A stretch of 64,000 bases of DNA from CAZCSY01 sp964501505 (GTDB lineage Bacteria; Omnitrophota; Gorgyraeia; Velamenicoccales; Velamenicoccaceae). Under the pieces are notes generated by a model that saw only the letters and a program-made list of their open reading frames with translations, did not search any database and was not told the origin of the DNA. A program made the position numbers and the translations under genes. The stretch covers positions 11,231 through 75,230 of the forward strand of contig CAZCSY010000001.1 of the NCBI GenBank assembly GCA_964501505.1, given 5' to 3'. Position 1 is the first letter of the stretch; the number at the start of each line of letters is the position of its first letter. Shown here in pieces: positions 57,488-64,000 of the stretch.

Positions 57488-58108
57488 ATGGAAAAGAGCT
57501 TCAGTGAGTTGAGGAAGATCGTCAAGAAGACGCGGGTGAAGTTCCCGCGCCTGCGTGCGACCGTGACCAAACAGGACGGCTACTGCTACCATTTTTACAA
57601 GGTCGGCGACCAGTTTGAGTTTGAGGATTTCACGCATCCCCCGAAAGACTTTTGCCTGGGCGCCGTGCACTCGATGTTTCCGTGCATGTACGCCTTGACC
57701 TTCGGCGCCACGTTCCCGTTCATGGAGAACATGAAGTCGATCCGCACGACCTGTCCCGACGGCAAGAAGGTTGAGTTTCTGATCGAACTCGTCGATGACG
57801 CGGGGTGCCTGATTGAGGAGAGGCGTTCGGGGCCCGCTCCGGGGCCCCATCCCAAGACGATGGACATCGAGGTCAAGGAGTCGACGGGCAAGTGTTTTTA
57901 CAAATACAAGGTCGGCGACAAGGTGACGGTAAAGGGCTTGAAGCCCCCCGACGGCTTCTGCGGGGCGGCGTACCACATGCTCTTTCCGGTGCTCTTCGGC
58001 CTTAACTTCGGGGCGAGCTTCCCCTTTATGGACGATCCGAATTCGCTGGATACGCCGACGTGCCCCGACGGCGGCCACGTGGTGTTCAAGGTGACGCGCC
58101 ACAAATAA
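57488..58108 (+). CDS. Tandem TIGR04076 family protein
   Basis: A 206-residue protein made of two copies of one domain of about 85 residues (about 15-105 and 118-206). Each has GYCYHFYKVGDQFEFE or KCFYKYKVGDKVTVKG, a Cys-containing FCLGAVHSMFPCMYALTFGATFPFM or FCGAAYHMLFPVLFGLNFGASFPFM block, then CPDG followed by a VxFxV strand. This matches the TIGR04076 family, normally a single domain. The family has no established function and often occurs near redox or secondary-metabolite genes. Its conserved cysteines suggest a metal or redox site. It is followed by a MITE-like element. Confidence 0.78.
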   Translation: MEKSFSELRKIVKKTRVKFPRLRATVTKQDGYCYHFYKVGDQFEFEDFTHPPKDFCLGAVHSMFPCMYALTFGATFPFMENMKSIRTTCPDGKKVEFLIELVDDAGCLIEERRSGPAPGPHPKTMDIEVKESTGKCFYKYKVGDKVTVKGLKPPDGFCGAAYHMLFPVLFGLNFGASFPFMDDPNSLDTPTCPDGGHVVFKVTRHK

Positions 58109-58111
58109 TTA

Positions 58112-58274
58112 AATAATTAGTGTCGTTTCTGCATAACTATAATAACGGCAAAATGTTATGAATAAATTATATTTTCTCTGCATACCTCTAGTCACGGCAA
58201 GCTTAAATTATCTCAATAATTTATTCATATCTCTTTACATATCAAATAGTTAGGCAGAAACGACACTAATTATT
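58112..58274. mobile_element. MITE-like element with 28-bp terminal inverted repeats
   Basis: A 163-bp AT-rich insert in GC-rich surroundings. Left end AATAATTAGTGTCGTTTCTG (58112-58131, continuing to 58139) and right end 58247-58274 are inverted repeats of 28 bp with one mismatch. A second inverted pair, ATGAATAAATTAT and ATAATTTATTCAT, lies inside, and a TCTGCATA...ACGGCAA motif is repeated directly. It encodes no transposase. Flanking duplication is ambiguous because the ends are TA-rich. It interrupts the 186-bp gap before the ketosynthase gene. Confidence 0.75.
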
Positions 58275-58294
58275 ATCAGAGGAGATCATAGCAG

Positions 58295-59560
58295 ATGAGG
58301 AGAAGGGTCGTTGTTACGGGTTTGGGGGTGATTTCGCCCAACGGGATCGGCAAGGAGACGTGCTGGAAGGCGATGACCGGGGGTCTTTCGGCTATCCGGC
58401 TCGTCGACATGTTCGACGTCTCGATGTTCCGCACGCGCATCGCCGCCTATTCGAAGGAGTTCGATCCGTTCGCGCTGGGCTTAGACGAAGAAGAGGTCAA
58501 GCGCATGGACCGCTATGTTCAGTTTGCCGTCATCGCCGGCGACATGGCGGTAAAAGACGCAGGACTCGATTTCGATAAGATAGACCCTCAGCGCGTGGGC
58601 GTCAGCCTGGCCAACGCCATCTGCGGCACCAAGTATATGGAAGAGGAGTTCGCCCTGGTGACGGACAACGGCCGCCAGCCCATCGATCCGCGCCTGGTGC
58701 GGCCTTATCTCTATGACGCGTCGATGTTCAACACGCCCTCCGCGGAGATATCGGCCCGCTACGGCCTCAAGGGAATATGCAACACTCTTTCGACGGGGTG
58801 CACCGCCGGGACGGACTCCCTCGGTTTCTGTTATGAGTCGATCGCGGACGGCGACGCGGACGTCATGGTCGGCGGGGCGGCCGAGGCGCCGTTGACGCCC
58901 ATCACCTTCGGCGCGTTCGACGTCGTGAGCGTCCTGTCGGCCCGCAACGACGAGCCCGAGAAGGCGTCGCGGCCGTTCGACAACAAGCGAGACGGTTTTG
59001 TCCTTTCCGAAGGCGCGGGGATCCTGATCCTTGAAGAACTCCATCACGCGCTCAAGCGCGGGGCGCCGATCTACTGCGAGGTGATCGGTTACGGCACGTG
59101 CAACAACGCCTTCCACATGACCGATCTGCCGGCGGACGGCCTGGCGATGGCGACGTGCATCACGTTGGCGCTCGACGACGCCCACGTCACGCCTCGCGAC
59201 ATCGACTACGTCAACGCGCACGGCTCCTCCACGCGCATGAACGACGTCTTTGAGACGAACGCCTACAAGATCGCCCTGGGCGAAGACGCGTACCGCATCC
59301 CGATCAGTTCGCTCAAGTCCATGATCGGCCATCCGTTGTCGGCGGCCAATGCCATCGAGATGGTCATCGCCTCGATGATGTTCAAGCGTCACCTCATCCC
59401 GCCGACCATCAATCAGGAGGTCCGGGATCCGCAGTGCGACCTCGACTATGTCCCCAACAAGGCCGTCGAAAAGAAGGTGGACATGATCTTAAAGACGAGC
59501 AGCGGTTTCTCCGGGATCCACTCGAGTCTCGTCGTGAAGCGCTACGGGGAGGGCCGGTAA
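58295..59560 (+). CDS. Type II polyketide synthase ketosynthase alpha (KS-alpha)
   Basis: A 421-residue KAS I/II-fold condensing enzyme with the full catalytic set. The nucleophile is Cys169 in NTLSTGCTAGTDSLG, the first His is His309 in DYVNAHGSSTRMND, and Lys341 and His346 are in LKSMIGHPLSAANAIE. FabF-type fatty-acid synthesis is the alternative. The translationally coupled inactive partner, the ACP and a TcmN-like aromatase in the same operon favour a type II polyketide synthase. Its stop overlaps the next start (TAATG). The MITE lies just upstream. Confidence 0.85.
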   Translation: MRRRVVVTGLGVISPNGIGKETCWKAMTGGLSAIRLVDMFDVSMFRTRIAAYSKEFDPFALGLDEEEVKRMDRYVQFAVIAGDMAVKDAGLDFDKIDPQRVGVSLANAICGTKYMEEEFALVTDNGRQPIDPRLVRPYLYDASMFNTPSAEISARYGLKGICNTLSTGCTAGTDSLGFCYESIADGDADVMVGGAAEAPLTPITFGAFDVVSVLSARNDEPEKASRPFDNKRDGFVLSEGAGILILEELHHALKRGAPIYCEVIGYGTCNNAFHMTDLPADGLAMATCITLALDDAHVTPRDIDYVNAHGSSTRMNDVFETNAYKIALGEDAYRIPISSLKSMIGHPLSAANAIEMVIASMMFKRHLIPPTINQEVRDPQCDLDYVPNKAVEKKVDMILKTSSGFSGIHSSLVVKRYGEGR

Positions 59561-60798
59561 TGGCACGCATCGCGATCACGGGCTTCGGCATCGTCGCGCC
59601 TCCGGGCATCGATAAAAAGCCTTTCTGGGCCAACGTGAAGGCCGGTCGTTCGTCGGTCAGGAAGATCGAGCGCTATGATGCGCATCTCTATCCTTCTCAC
59701 GTCGGGGGGATGGTGCATGACCTGGATGCCTATTCGCACGTCTCCTCGCGCCTCCTGCAGAAGATAGACCCCTTTTCCCATATGGCCCTGATCGCCTCCG
59801 AGATGGCGCTCAAGGACGCGGGCATCGACCTCGCCAAGGAAAACCTCAACCGCGTGGGCATCTTCATGGGCAATGCGCTGGGCGGGTGGCTGTACGGCGA
59901 GACCGAGCTGCGCGACCTTTATATCGAGGGCCGGTCGGGCGTGAGCCCGTATATGGCCTCGGCGTGGTTTCCGGCAGCGCCGCAGGGGCAGGTCTCTATT
60001 TACTACGGCATCAAGGGGTATTCGAAGACCATCGTCTCGGACCGCGCAAGCTCCCTGATGGCCGTGGGCCACGCCGTGAAGATTCTCGAGAAGGATAAGG
60101 CCGATTTTATCCTCGCCGGCGGCATGGAGGCGCCGCTCTCGCCGTACGGCCTTTTGTGCTGCAACACGAACGGCGAGCTCTCGACGAAGAATGAGACGCC
60201 CGAAGAGGCCTATAAGCCTTTTGACAGGCGCCGTGACGGCTTTGTCGTCGGCGAAGGTTCCGGGATTATGATCCTGGAGGGTGAAGGGCGCGCGAAAAAG
60301 AGGGACGCGCACGTCCTTGCCTTCATCACAGGGTACGGCACGACGTGCGACGGCTTTGACCGTATCAAGCCCAACCCCGACGGGAAAGATGCTGCCCGCG
60401 CCATCCGCATGGCCCTGGCCCAGGCGGGGGCGAGGCCCGAGGATATCGATTACATTTCTCTGGACGGCGCCGGAACACAGGAGGGCGATATCGGCGAGGC
60501 CGCAGCGATCCGCGAGGTCTTTGGCGAGGCGGCAAAAAAGATCCCCGCCAGCGCTCCCAAGACGATGTTCGGCAACCTGTTAGGGGCTTCCGGCGCGGTG
60601 GACATGATCGTGACGCTGCTTGCCATGGAGCATAGCCTGGTGCCGCCGACGCTGAACCTCGAAGAACTTGATCCGCAGTGCGCGGGTCTGGACTATGTCA
60701 CGGGTAAGGCGCGGCCGCACGATGTCAAGAAGGCGCTCGTTGTCTCCCGCGGACGCGGGGGCATCAACTCGGCCTTGATCATGGAGAAGGCCTCATAA
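59560..60798 (+). CDS. Ketosynthase-like chain-length factor (KS-beta)
   Basis: The 412-residue protein is homologous to the preceding ketosynthase, but every catalytic residue is changed. Cys becomes Arg162 in KTIVSDRASSLMAVG, the first His becomes Asp302 in YISLDGAGTQEGD and the second His becomes Asn339 in PKTMFGNLLGASGAVD, while Lys334 is kept. This is how chain-length factors of type II polyketide synthases differ from KS-alpha, although classical ones have Gln at the Cys position. The ATG overlaps the KS-alpha stop as TAATG, the coupling expected for a 1:1 heterodimer. It would set the chain length. Confidence 0.85.
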   Translation: MARIAITGFGIVAPPGIDKKPFWANVKAGRSSVRKIERYDAHLYPSHVGGMVHDLDAYSHVSSRLLQKIDPFSHMALIASEMALKDAGIDLAKENLNRVGIFMGNALGGWLYGETELRDLYIEGRSGVSPYMASAWFPAAPQGQVSIYYGIKGYSKTIVSDRASSLMAVGHAVKILEKDKADFILAGGMEAPLSPYGLLCCNTNGELSTKNETPEEAYKPFDRRRDGFVVGEGSGIMILEGEGRAKKRDAHVLAFITGYGTTCDGFDRIKPNPDGKDAARAIRMALAQAGARPEDIDYISLDGAGTQEGDIGEAAAIREVFGEAAKKIPASAPKTMFGNLLGASGAVDMIVTLLAMEHSLVPPTLNLEELDPQCAGLDYVTGKARPHDVKKALVVSRGRGGINSALIMEKAS

Positions 60799-60818
60799 GA
60801 GGTAAAACGGAGGTGCAT

Positions 60819-61055
60819 GTGGCAACGAAGGACAAGGTCAAGGAGGTCATCGTCAATCTGCTGAAGGTGAAGCCCGAAGAGCTGAAGGAGGGGCAGTCCT
60901 TGGAGCAGTCCTTAGGCGTGGACTCGACCGAGATGGTCGAGGTCGTTATCGCCCTGCAAAAGCAGTTCGGGGTTCAGCTCGCCGAGAAAGAAGTGGCCAA
61001 ACAGCACACCGTGGATGAGATCGCCCGGGTCATCGAAAGCAAGAAGGCTTCCTAA
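60819..61055 (+). CDS. Acyl carrier protein
   Basis: A 78-residue acidic ACP. Phosphopantetheine would attach at Ser36 in SLGVDSTEMVEVV, a DS-T-E variant of the usual DSL motif. The four-helix pattern is complete (KVKEVIVNLL, TEMVEVVIALQKQFGV, VDEIARVIESK). I chose the GTG at 60819 because CGGAGG lies six bases upstream; an in-frame GTG at 60813 would add two residues. It follows KS-alpha and the chain-length factor directly, completing a minimal polyketide synthase. Confidence 0.9.
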   Translation: MATKDKVKEVIVNLLKVKPEELKEGQSLEQSLGVDSTEMVEVVIALQKQFGVQLAEKEVAKQHTVDEIARVIESKKAS

Positions 61056-61056
61056 C

Positions 61057-61857
61057 ATGCGCTTTATCGATTTGAGCCTGCCCATAGACGACACCCTCGT
61101 CGAGACGCACGTCGCGCGGATCGAGCGCATCACCCACGCCGCCGGGGTGGAACACTTCAACGAGGTCGTCATGACCAGGCAGCCGGGCGGTAAGGAGCGC
61201 TTTAAAAAGGGTGAACGCGTGGCCCGGCCCGAGGAGATCCCGGACGGCGAGATGCTGTCCCTGGAGATCGTCCACGCCTCGGTCCACATGGGCACCCACG
61301 TGGACGCCCCGTTCCACTACGGCAGCACGTGCCAAGGCAAGCCCGCGAAAAAGATCGAGGACGTGCCGCTCGCGTGGTGCTACGGCCCGGGCGTGGTCCT
61401 CGACTTCACGCACCTGACGTATCCGCAGAACATCACTAAAGACGAGGTCGTCGGGGCGCTCAAGAAGATCGACCATAAACTCAAGGCCGGGGAGATCGTT
61501 TTGCTCCATACCGGCGGCGACAGGTTGTTGGGGACACCGGACTACGTCCATAAATATGTCGGCATGCTGCCGGAGGCGTTGGCGTATATCCTCGATCAGG
61601 GCGTGAAGATGCTGGGGATCGACACGATAGGCCTCGACCGGCCGTGCTTCGAGATGTTCAAGGAATTTTTAGAGACCAAAGACAAGGCCAAGATCTGGCC
61701 GTGTCACTTTCTGGGCCGACGGCGCGAGTACTGTCATATGGAACGGTTAGGAAATCTGGGGGCCATCCCGAAGCCGCACGGCTTCACCGTCTCCTGCCTG
61801 CCCGTGAGGGTCAAAGATACCGGCGCGAGCTGGTGCCGCGCCGTGGCGATAGTTTAG
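61057..61857 (+). CDS. PF04199 cyclase / kynurenine formamidase-like hydrolase
   Basis: A 266-residue protein of the cyclase family that includes kynurenine formamidase. The metal motif HMGTHVDAPFHY (near residue 83) is the diagnostic HxGTHxDxPxH signature. FIDLSLPIDDTLVETH at the start and MLGIDTIGLDRP near the end fit as well. Members hydrolyse amides or cyclise/lactonise polyketides, some in type II pathways. The ATG is one base after the ACP stop. The motif is intact, so an active metal hydrolase or cyclase is likely. Confidence 0.82.
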   Translation: MRFIDLSLPIDDTLVETHVARIERITHAAGVEHFNEVVMTRQPGGKERFKKGERVARPEEIPDGEMLSLEIVHASVHMGTHVDAPFHYGSTCQGKPAKKIEDVPLAWCYGPGVVLDFTHLTYPQNITKDEVVGALKKIDHKLKAGEIVLLHTGGDRLLGTPDYVHKYVGMLPEALAYILDQGVKMLGIDTIGLDRPCFEMFKEFLETKDKAKIWPCHFLGRRREYCHMERLGNLGAIPKPHGFTVSCLPVRVKDTGASWCRAVAIV

Positions 61858-61879
61858 TCGGTAGAGTTTCTGTCCGTCC

Positions 61880-61962
61880 CGGCACCCCGTATCACCCCGT
61901 ATCGCGGGAAGGGGACCGATAGCATCCCGGGGTGATTTACAGCAAGGAAGCGAGGGTAAATC
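61880..61962 (+). repeat. Dispersed palindromic repeat copy upstream of the aromatase
   Basis: Contains ACCCCGTATCACCCC, CGCGGGAAGG and a CCCCGGGG-like arm related to the array at 34823-34947. It ends in the same 15-base start context (GAGGGTAAATCATGG) as folE, so the repeat supplies the ribosome binding site of the next gene. Confidence 0.55.
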
Positions 61963-62400
61963 ATGGCTCACACGTGTAATGCGATCCTGATCGACGCGCC
62001 GTACGAAAAGGTCTTCGATATCTCGAACGACATCCCGCGCTGGACCGAGCTCTTCGGCACGGAGTACAAGGAGGCGACGGTCCTCAAAAAGGAGGGGAAC
62101 AAGCTGACCTTTCGTTTGACCGACGACGAGGACCGTTCCTGGCAGTCGTTCCGACTCCTCTTTAAAGAGTATTATTTCGCCTACGCTCAGAAGCTGCCGC
62201 CCGAGTTTCCCTTCGAGTACATGAAGATCATCTGGCTCTACACGCCGACGCCCGAAGGGGTGCTGATGACCTGGATTCAGGACTTCAAGATGGACAAGAA
62301 GGCCAAGTTCACCGACGAGCAGGTCGAGGGCTTCATCAACAAGCACTCGCAGGAGAACCTGAAGATCTTCAAGGATGTCATCGAGCGCGAGAGCACGTAG
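61963..62400 (+). CDS. TcmN-like polyketide aromatase/cyclase (SRPBCC)
   Basis: This 145-residue protein strongly resembles the START/SRPBCC aromatase-cyclase family of type II polyketide pathways (TcmN ARO/CYC, WhiE-ORFVI). The family pattern is kept in order: an N-terminal IDAPYEKVFDISNDIPRWTELF, then EYKEATVLKKEGNKLTFRLT, WQSFRLLF, YMKIIWLYTP, a MTWIQDFKM strand and a C-terminal helix with FINKHSQENLKIFKDVIE. These enzymes hold a linear poly-beta-ketone and direct ring closure and aromatisation. It is the best evidence that the product is an aromatic polyketide. Confidence 0.85.
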   Translation: MAHTCNAILIDAPYEKVFDISNDIPRWTELFGTEYKEATVLKKEGNKLTFRLTDDEDRSWQSFRLLFKEYYFAYAQKLPPEFPFEYMKIIWLYTPTPEGVLMTWIQDFKMDKKAKFTDEQVEGFINKHSQENLKIFKDVIEREST

Positions 62401-62405
62401 CGAAG

Positions 62406-62445
62406 CACGCGTTGTCTTGTGTTCGCCGGCGGGTGGCCGAGGCGG
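62406..62445 (+). repeat. Dispersed GC-rich repeat, copy 2
   Basis: ACGCGTTG (62406-62413), an 11-nt insert, then the exact 20-mer CCGGCGGGTGGCCGAGGCGG (62426-62445) shared with 52603-52622. The rest of the 62401-62555 gap holds no gene. Confidence 0.6.
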
Positions 62446-62579
62446 GGCGGCCCATCCGCGCGCAGCGCAAGGGGTCCCACGGGGGATGGGGGAGCGAGCA
62501 CGGATGGGGCGAACGCCTCGGACAGGACGCACCGGTTTGATGGGAGAGGTCATCTATCAAAAAGACCGTTTTCTTTATC

Positions 62580-63704
62580 TTGTGTCTGCAGGGGTGTTGT
62601 ATCGCGTTCAATGTGGGGTCGATCTCGGCCATCGTGCCGGCAATCGCACAGGACTTCGGCATCTCGGATTTCGTGGCGGGGAGGATCAATTGGGCGTACA
62701 TGTTGCCGTACGGCATCTGCGCCCTCTTCTACGGCCCGCTGACGCGGCTCTTTCATAACAAGCAGATCAACGTGGCGACGCTGTCGCTCTTCGCGGTCTT
62801 TTCGTTCCTGTCGGGCTGCGCCGTCGGGTACCGGGCGCTGTTTGTGTTTCGTTTTCTGGTCGGCGTCTTTGCCGCGGCGACGACGCCGCTCGTCTTGATC
62901 TACCTCGCGGATCAGGCAGCGCAGGAGAGACGCGGCACGTTCGTTGGTTTTTTCTTCAGTGCGACCTTCATGGCGACGCTGCTGGGGCTTTTCCTGAGCG
63001 GGCTGATTTCCTGGCGGTGGATGTTTTTTATCCCGTCGCTCCTGGCGCTCGTGGCGGTGCTGCTGACGGCCCTGTTCTTTCCCGAGACCCAGACACAGCG
63101 CTACGCGGCCCAGAGCCGGTATATCGAGGCCCTGCGCCAGCCGGTGATCTGGAGGGCCTTTGCCTACATCTTTCTCGTGAGCCTTTTTTATCACGGGGTT
63201 CGGCAGTGGCTGGGCGTGTACTTTGCGCGGGACCTGGAATGGCGGCAGTTCTGGGTCTCGATGGCCCTGACCCTCGGCAGTCTGGCCGGGGTTTTCGGAG
63301 AGGCCCTGGGAGGGCTCTCGGCGGACAAGAAGGGTCGCCTGCCGACCCTGAAGGCCGGCGTCCTCCTGATGACGGGGGCCACGGGATTGTTTATCTTTTT
63401 GAGGACGGCTTGGGCGATCCCGGTGCTCATGCTCGCGTGGGGCTTTGGCTGGACCATCAACCACGCCGGGATGTCGACATTTTTGACGGACCTGGACAAG
63501 CCCTTCATGAAGGAGATATCGAGCCTCAACAGTTCGGTCCGGTTCGTGGCCGGAGGCCTGGGCGTCCTCATCGGCGGGGCGCTTTTCCGGCAAAGCTTCC
63601 GGCTCGGGTTTTTCGTGTACATGATCTTTTTCGGACTGCTCTTTTTGGCAACGGATGCGATCTTGAAGACAAAAAAGACGGAGGCCGTGCATGTTCCCAC
63701 TTAA
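62580..63704 (+). CDS. MFS transporter
   Basis: A protein of about 374 residues with roughly 10-12 hydrophobic helices. It has the MFS loop motif GPLTRLFHNKQINVATLS (a G-x-L-x-D-R-x-G-R variant), FRFLVGVFAAATTPLVLIYLAD and LGGLSADKKGRL between the halves. It is a likely exporter of the polyketide product. No ATG or GTG start fits: the frame opens at 62541, and the possible starts are a TTG at 62580 (used here) or an ATC at 62556 placed six bases after GGGAGAGG, which would add KKTVFFIL to helix 1. The 3' end overlaps the SDR gene. Confidence 0.8.
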   Translation: MCLQGCCIAFNVGSISAIVPAIAQDFGISDFVAGRINWAYMLPYGICALFYGPLTRLFHNKQINVATLSLFAVFSFLSGCAVGYRALFVFRFLVGVFAAATTPLVLIYLADQAAQERRGTFVGFFFSATFMATLLGLFLSGLISWRWMFFIPSLLALVAVLLTALFFPETQTQRYAAQSRYIEALRQPVIWRAFAYIFLVSLFYHGVRQWLGVYFARDLEWRQFWVSMALTLGSLAGVFGEALGGLSADKKGRLPTLKAGVLLMTGATGLFIFLRTAWAIPVLMLAWGFGWTINHAGMSTFLTDLDKPFMKEISSLNSSVRFVAGGLGVLIGGALFRQSFRLGFFVYMIFFGLLFLATDAILKTKKTEAVHVPT

Positions 63705-64000
63705 AGGTAAGACGGCTATCATCACCGGCGCGAGCCGCGGTATCGGCCGGGCCTTAGCCGAGACACTGGCCGGGGAGGGGATGAACCTGGTCTTGGCGGC
63801 CCGCGGGAAAGAGGCCCTGGAGGCGACCGCGCAGGAGATCGCGAAGAAGAACGGCGTGCGGGTATTGGGCGTTCCTGCCGACGTCTCCAAGCTCGACGAC
63901 CTGAAGAACCTGGCCCAGACCGCGATCAGAGAGTTCAGGAAGGTGGACGCCCTCATCAACAACGCCGGCGTCTCGAGCCAGCACCCCTTTCACCAGCAGC
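63691..64000 (+). CDS. SDR-family ketoreductase, truncated by window end
   Basis: Only the first 103 residues are in the window. TGASRGIGRA (near residue 12) is the NADP-binding Gly-rich motif of short-chain dehydrogenases; Asp in VPADVS (near 63) and NNAG (near 90) follow in order. It overlaps the MFS gene by 14 bp. A ketoreductase is expected in an aromatic polyketide pathway, but SDRs are common in many roles. The catalytic Ser-Tyr-Lys lies beyond the end. Confidence 0.85.
   Translation, partial: MFPLKGKTAIITGASRGIGRALAETLAGEGMNLVLAARGKEALEATAQEIAKKNGVRVLGVPADVSKLDDLKNLAQTAIREFRKVDALINNAGVSSQHPFHQQ

Noticed and set aside
58295..61055. KS pair and ACP as primary fatty-acid synthesis or an aryl-polyene/ladderane cluster
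   Set aside because: The inactive KS partner plus a TcmN-like aromatase fit an aromatic type II pathway better; no dehydratase, thioesterase or glycosyltransferase typical of aryl polyenes is seen in the window.
1..64000. CRISPR arrays, rRNA, tRNA or prophage
   Set aside because: No regularly spaced 25-40 bp repeats, no rRNA-like stretches, no cloverleaf and no phage structural genes were found.

Overview
The window reads as chromosomal DNA of an uncultivated Gram-negative-type bacterium. Evidence for an outer membrane is direct: two proteins end in outer-membrane beta-barrel signatures, and there are lipoproteins with lipoboxes and an OmpA-type peptidoglycan-binding lipoprotein. Most of the DNA is GC-rich, genes are densely packed with ATGA or TAATG overlaps, and the coding strand is + except for 37583-39844 and 42135-43979. 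Oxygen-sensitive enzymes (several radical SAM proteins, an NfnAB-type bifurcating oxidoreductase) suggest an anaerobe. The mix of PAC2, KamA plus ATP-grasp, EF-G paralogue and many short palindromic repeats fits an Omnitrophota/PVC-like lineage, but that placement is inference from recollection.

Layout. 1-3800: a small secreted peptide ending in seven H-x-N/S triplets, a radical SAM enzyme, a cysteine-rich protein, a TPR-like protein and an A24 prepilin-peptidase-like membrane protease; this looks like a peptide-modification (RiPP-like) cassette. 3900-24870: a long housekeeping run with flavin reductase, tRNA-binding protein, YjbQ, YkgJ, DUF2156, pabB-pabC, a transglutaminase/DUF3857 lipoprotein, M48 protease, a PilZ/coiled-coil/glycosidase-like fusion, an endonuclease III relative, an M1 peptidase/beta-barrel fusion, era, M20 peptidase, PAC2, HAD and an ABC exporter. 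24945-35541: ATP-grasp ligase plus lysine 2,3-aminomutase, EF-G paralogue, an orphan YchF C-terminal domain, purH, folC, mnmE and folE. 35546-44000: a small RNA gene, a 53-residue desulforedoxin-like protein, SagB-type oxidoreductase, OmpA lipoprotein, nfnBA on the minus strand, a porin, and a decayed, lower-GC zone with histidine-kinase and radC remnants and a mosaic comM. 44139-47620: a membrane coiled-coil protein, divergent PAP2, L,D-transpeptidase, accA and a PadR regulator.

47684-64000 (continuing beyond the window) is the main discovery. It is a co-directional gene cluster behind one strong promoter whose -10 lies in a 16-bp palindrome. It holds a minimal type II polyketide synthase: a ketosynthase with its C-H-H triad, a translationally coupled partner in which all three catalytic residues are replaced as in chain-length factors, and an ACP. 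With it are a TcmN-like aromatase/cyclase, a second SRPBCC protein, a PF04199-type cyclase, an acyl-CoA ligase, a BchE-like radical SAM enzyme with a small PCP_red-like partner, a ketopantoate-reductase-like enzyme, a tandem TIGR04076 protein, an MFS exporter and an SDR.

Inside the cluster sits a second module: nucleoside phosphorylase, MtnA-like isomerase plus a half-size paralogue, class II aldolase fused to an SCP2 lipid-binding domain, and aldehyde dehydrogenase. It has the logic of the DHAP shunt for 5'-deoxyadenosine, possibly redirected to a lipid- or polyketide-linked adduct.

Mobile and repeat DNA: a 163-bp AT-rich MITE-like element with 28-bp terminal inverted repeats, tandem covarying hairpins, a TCAC...GTGA palindrome family, and a palindrome that has overwritten the 3' end of the endonuclease III gene. 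No tRNA, rRNA or CRISPR array was seen.
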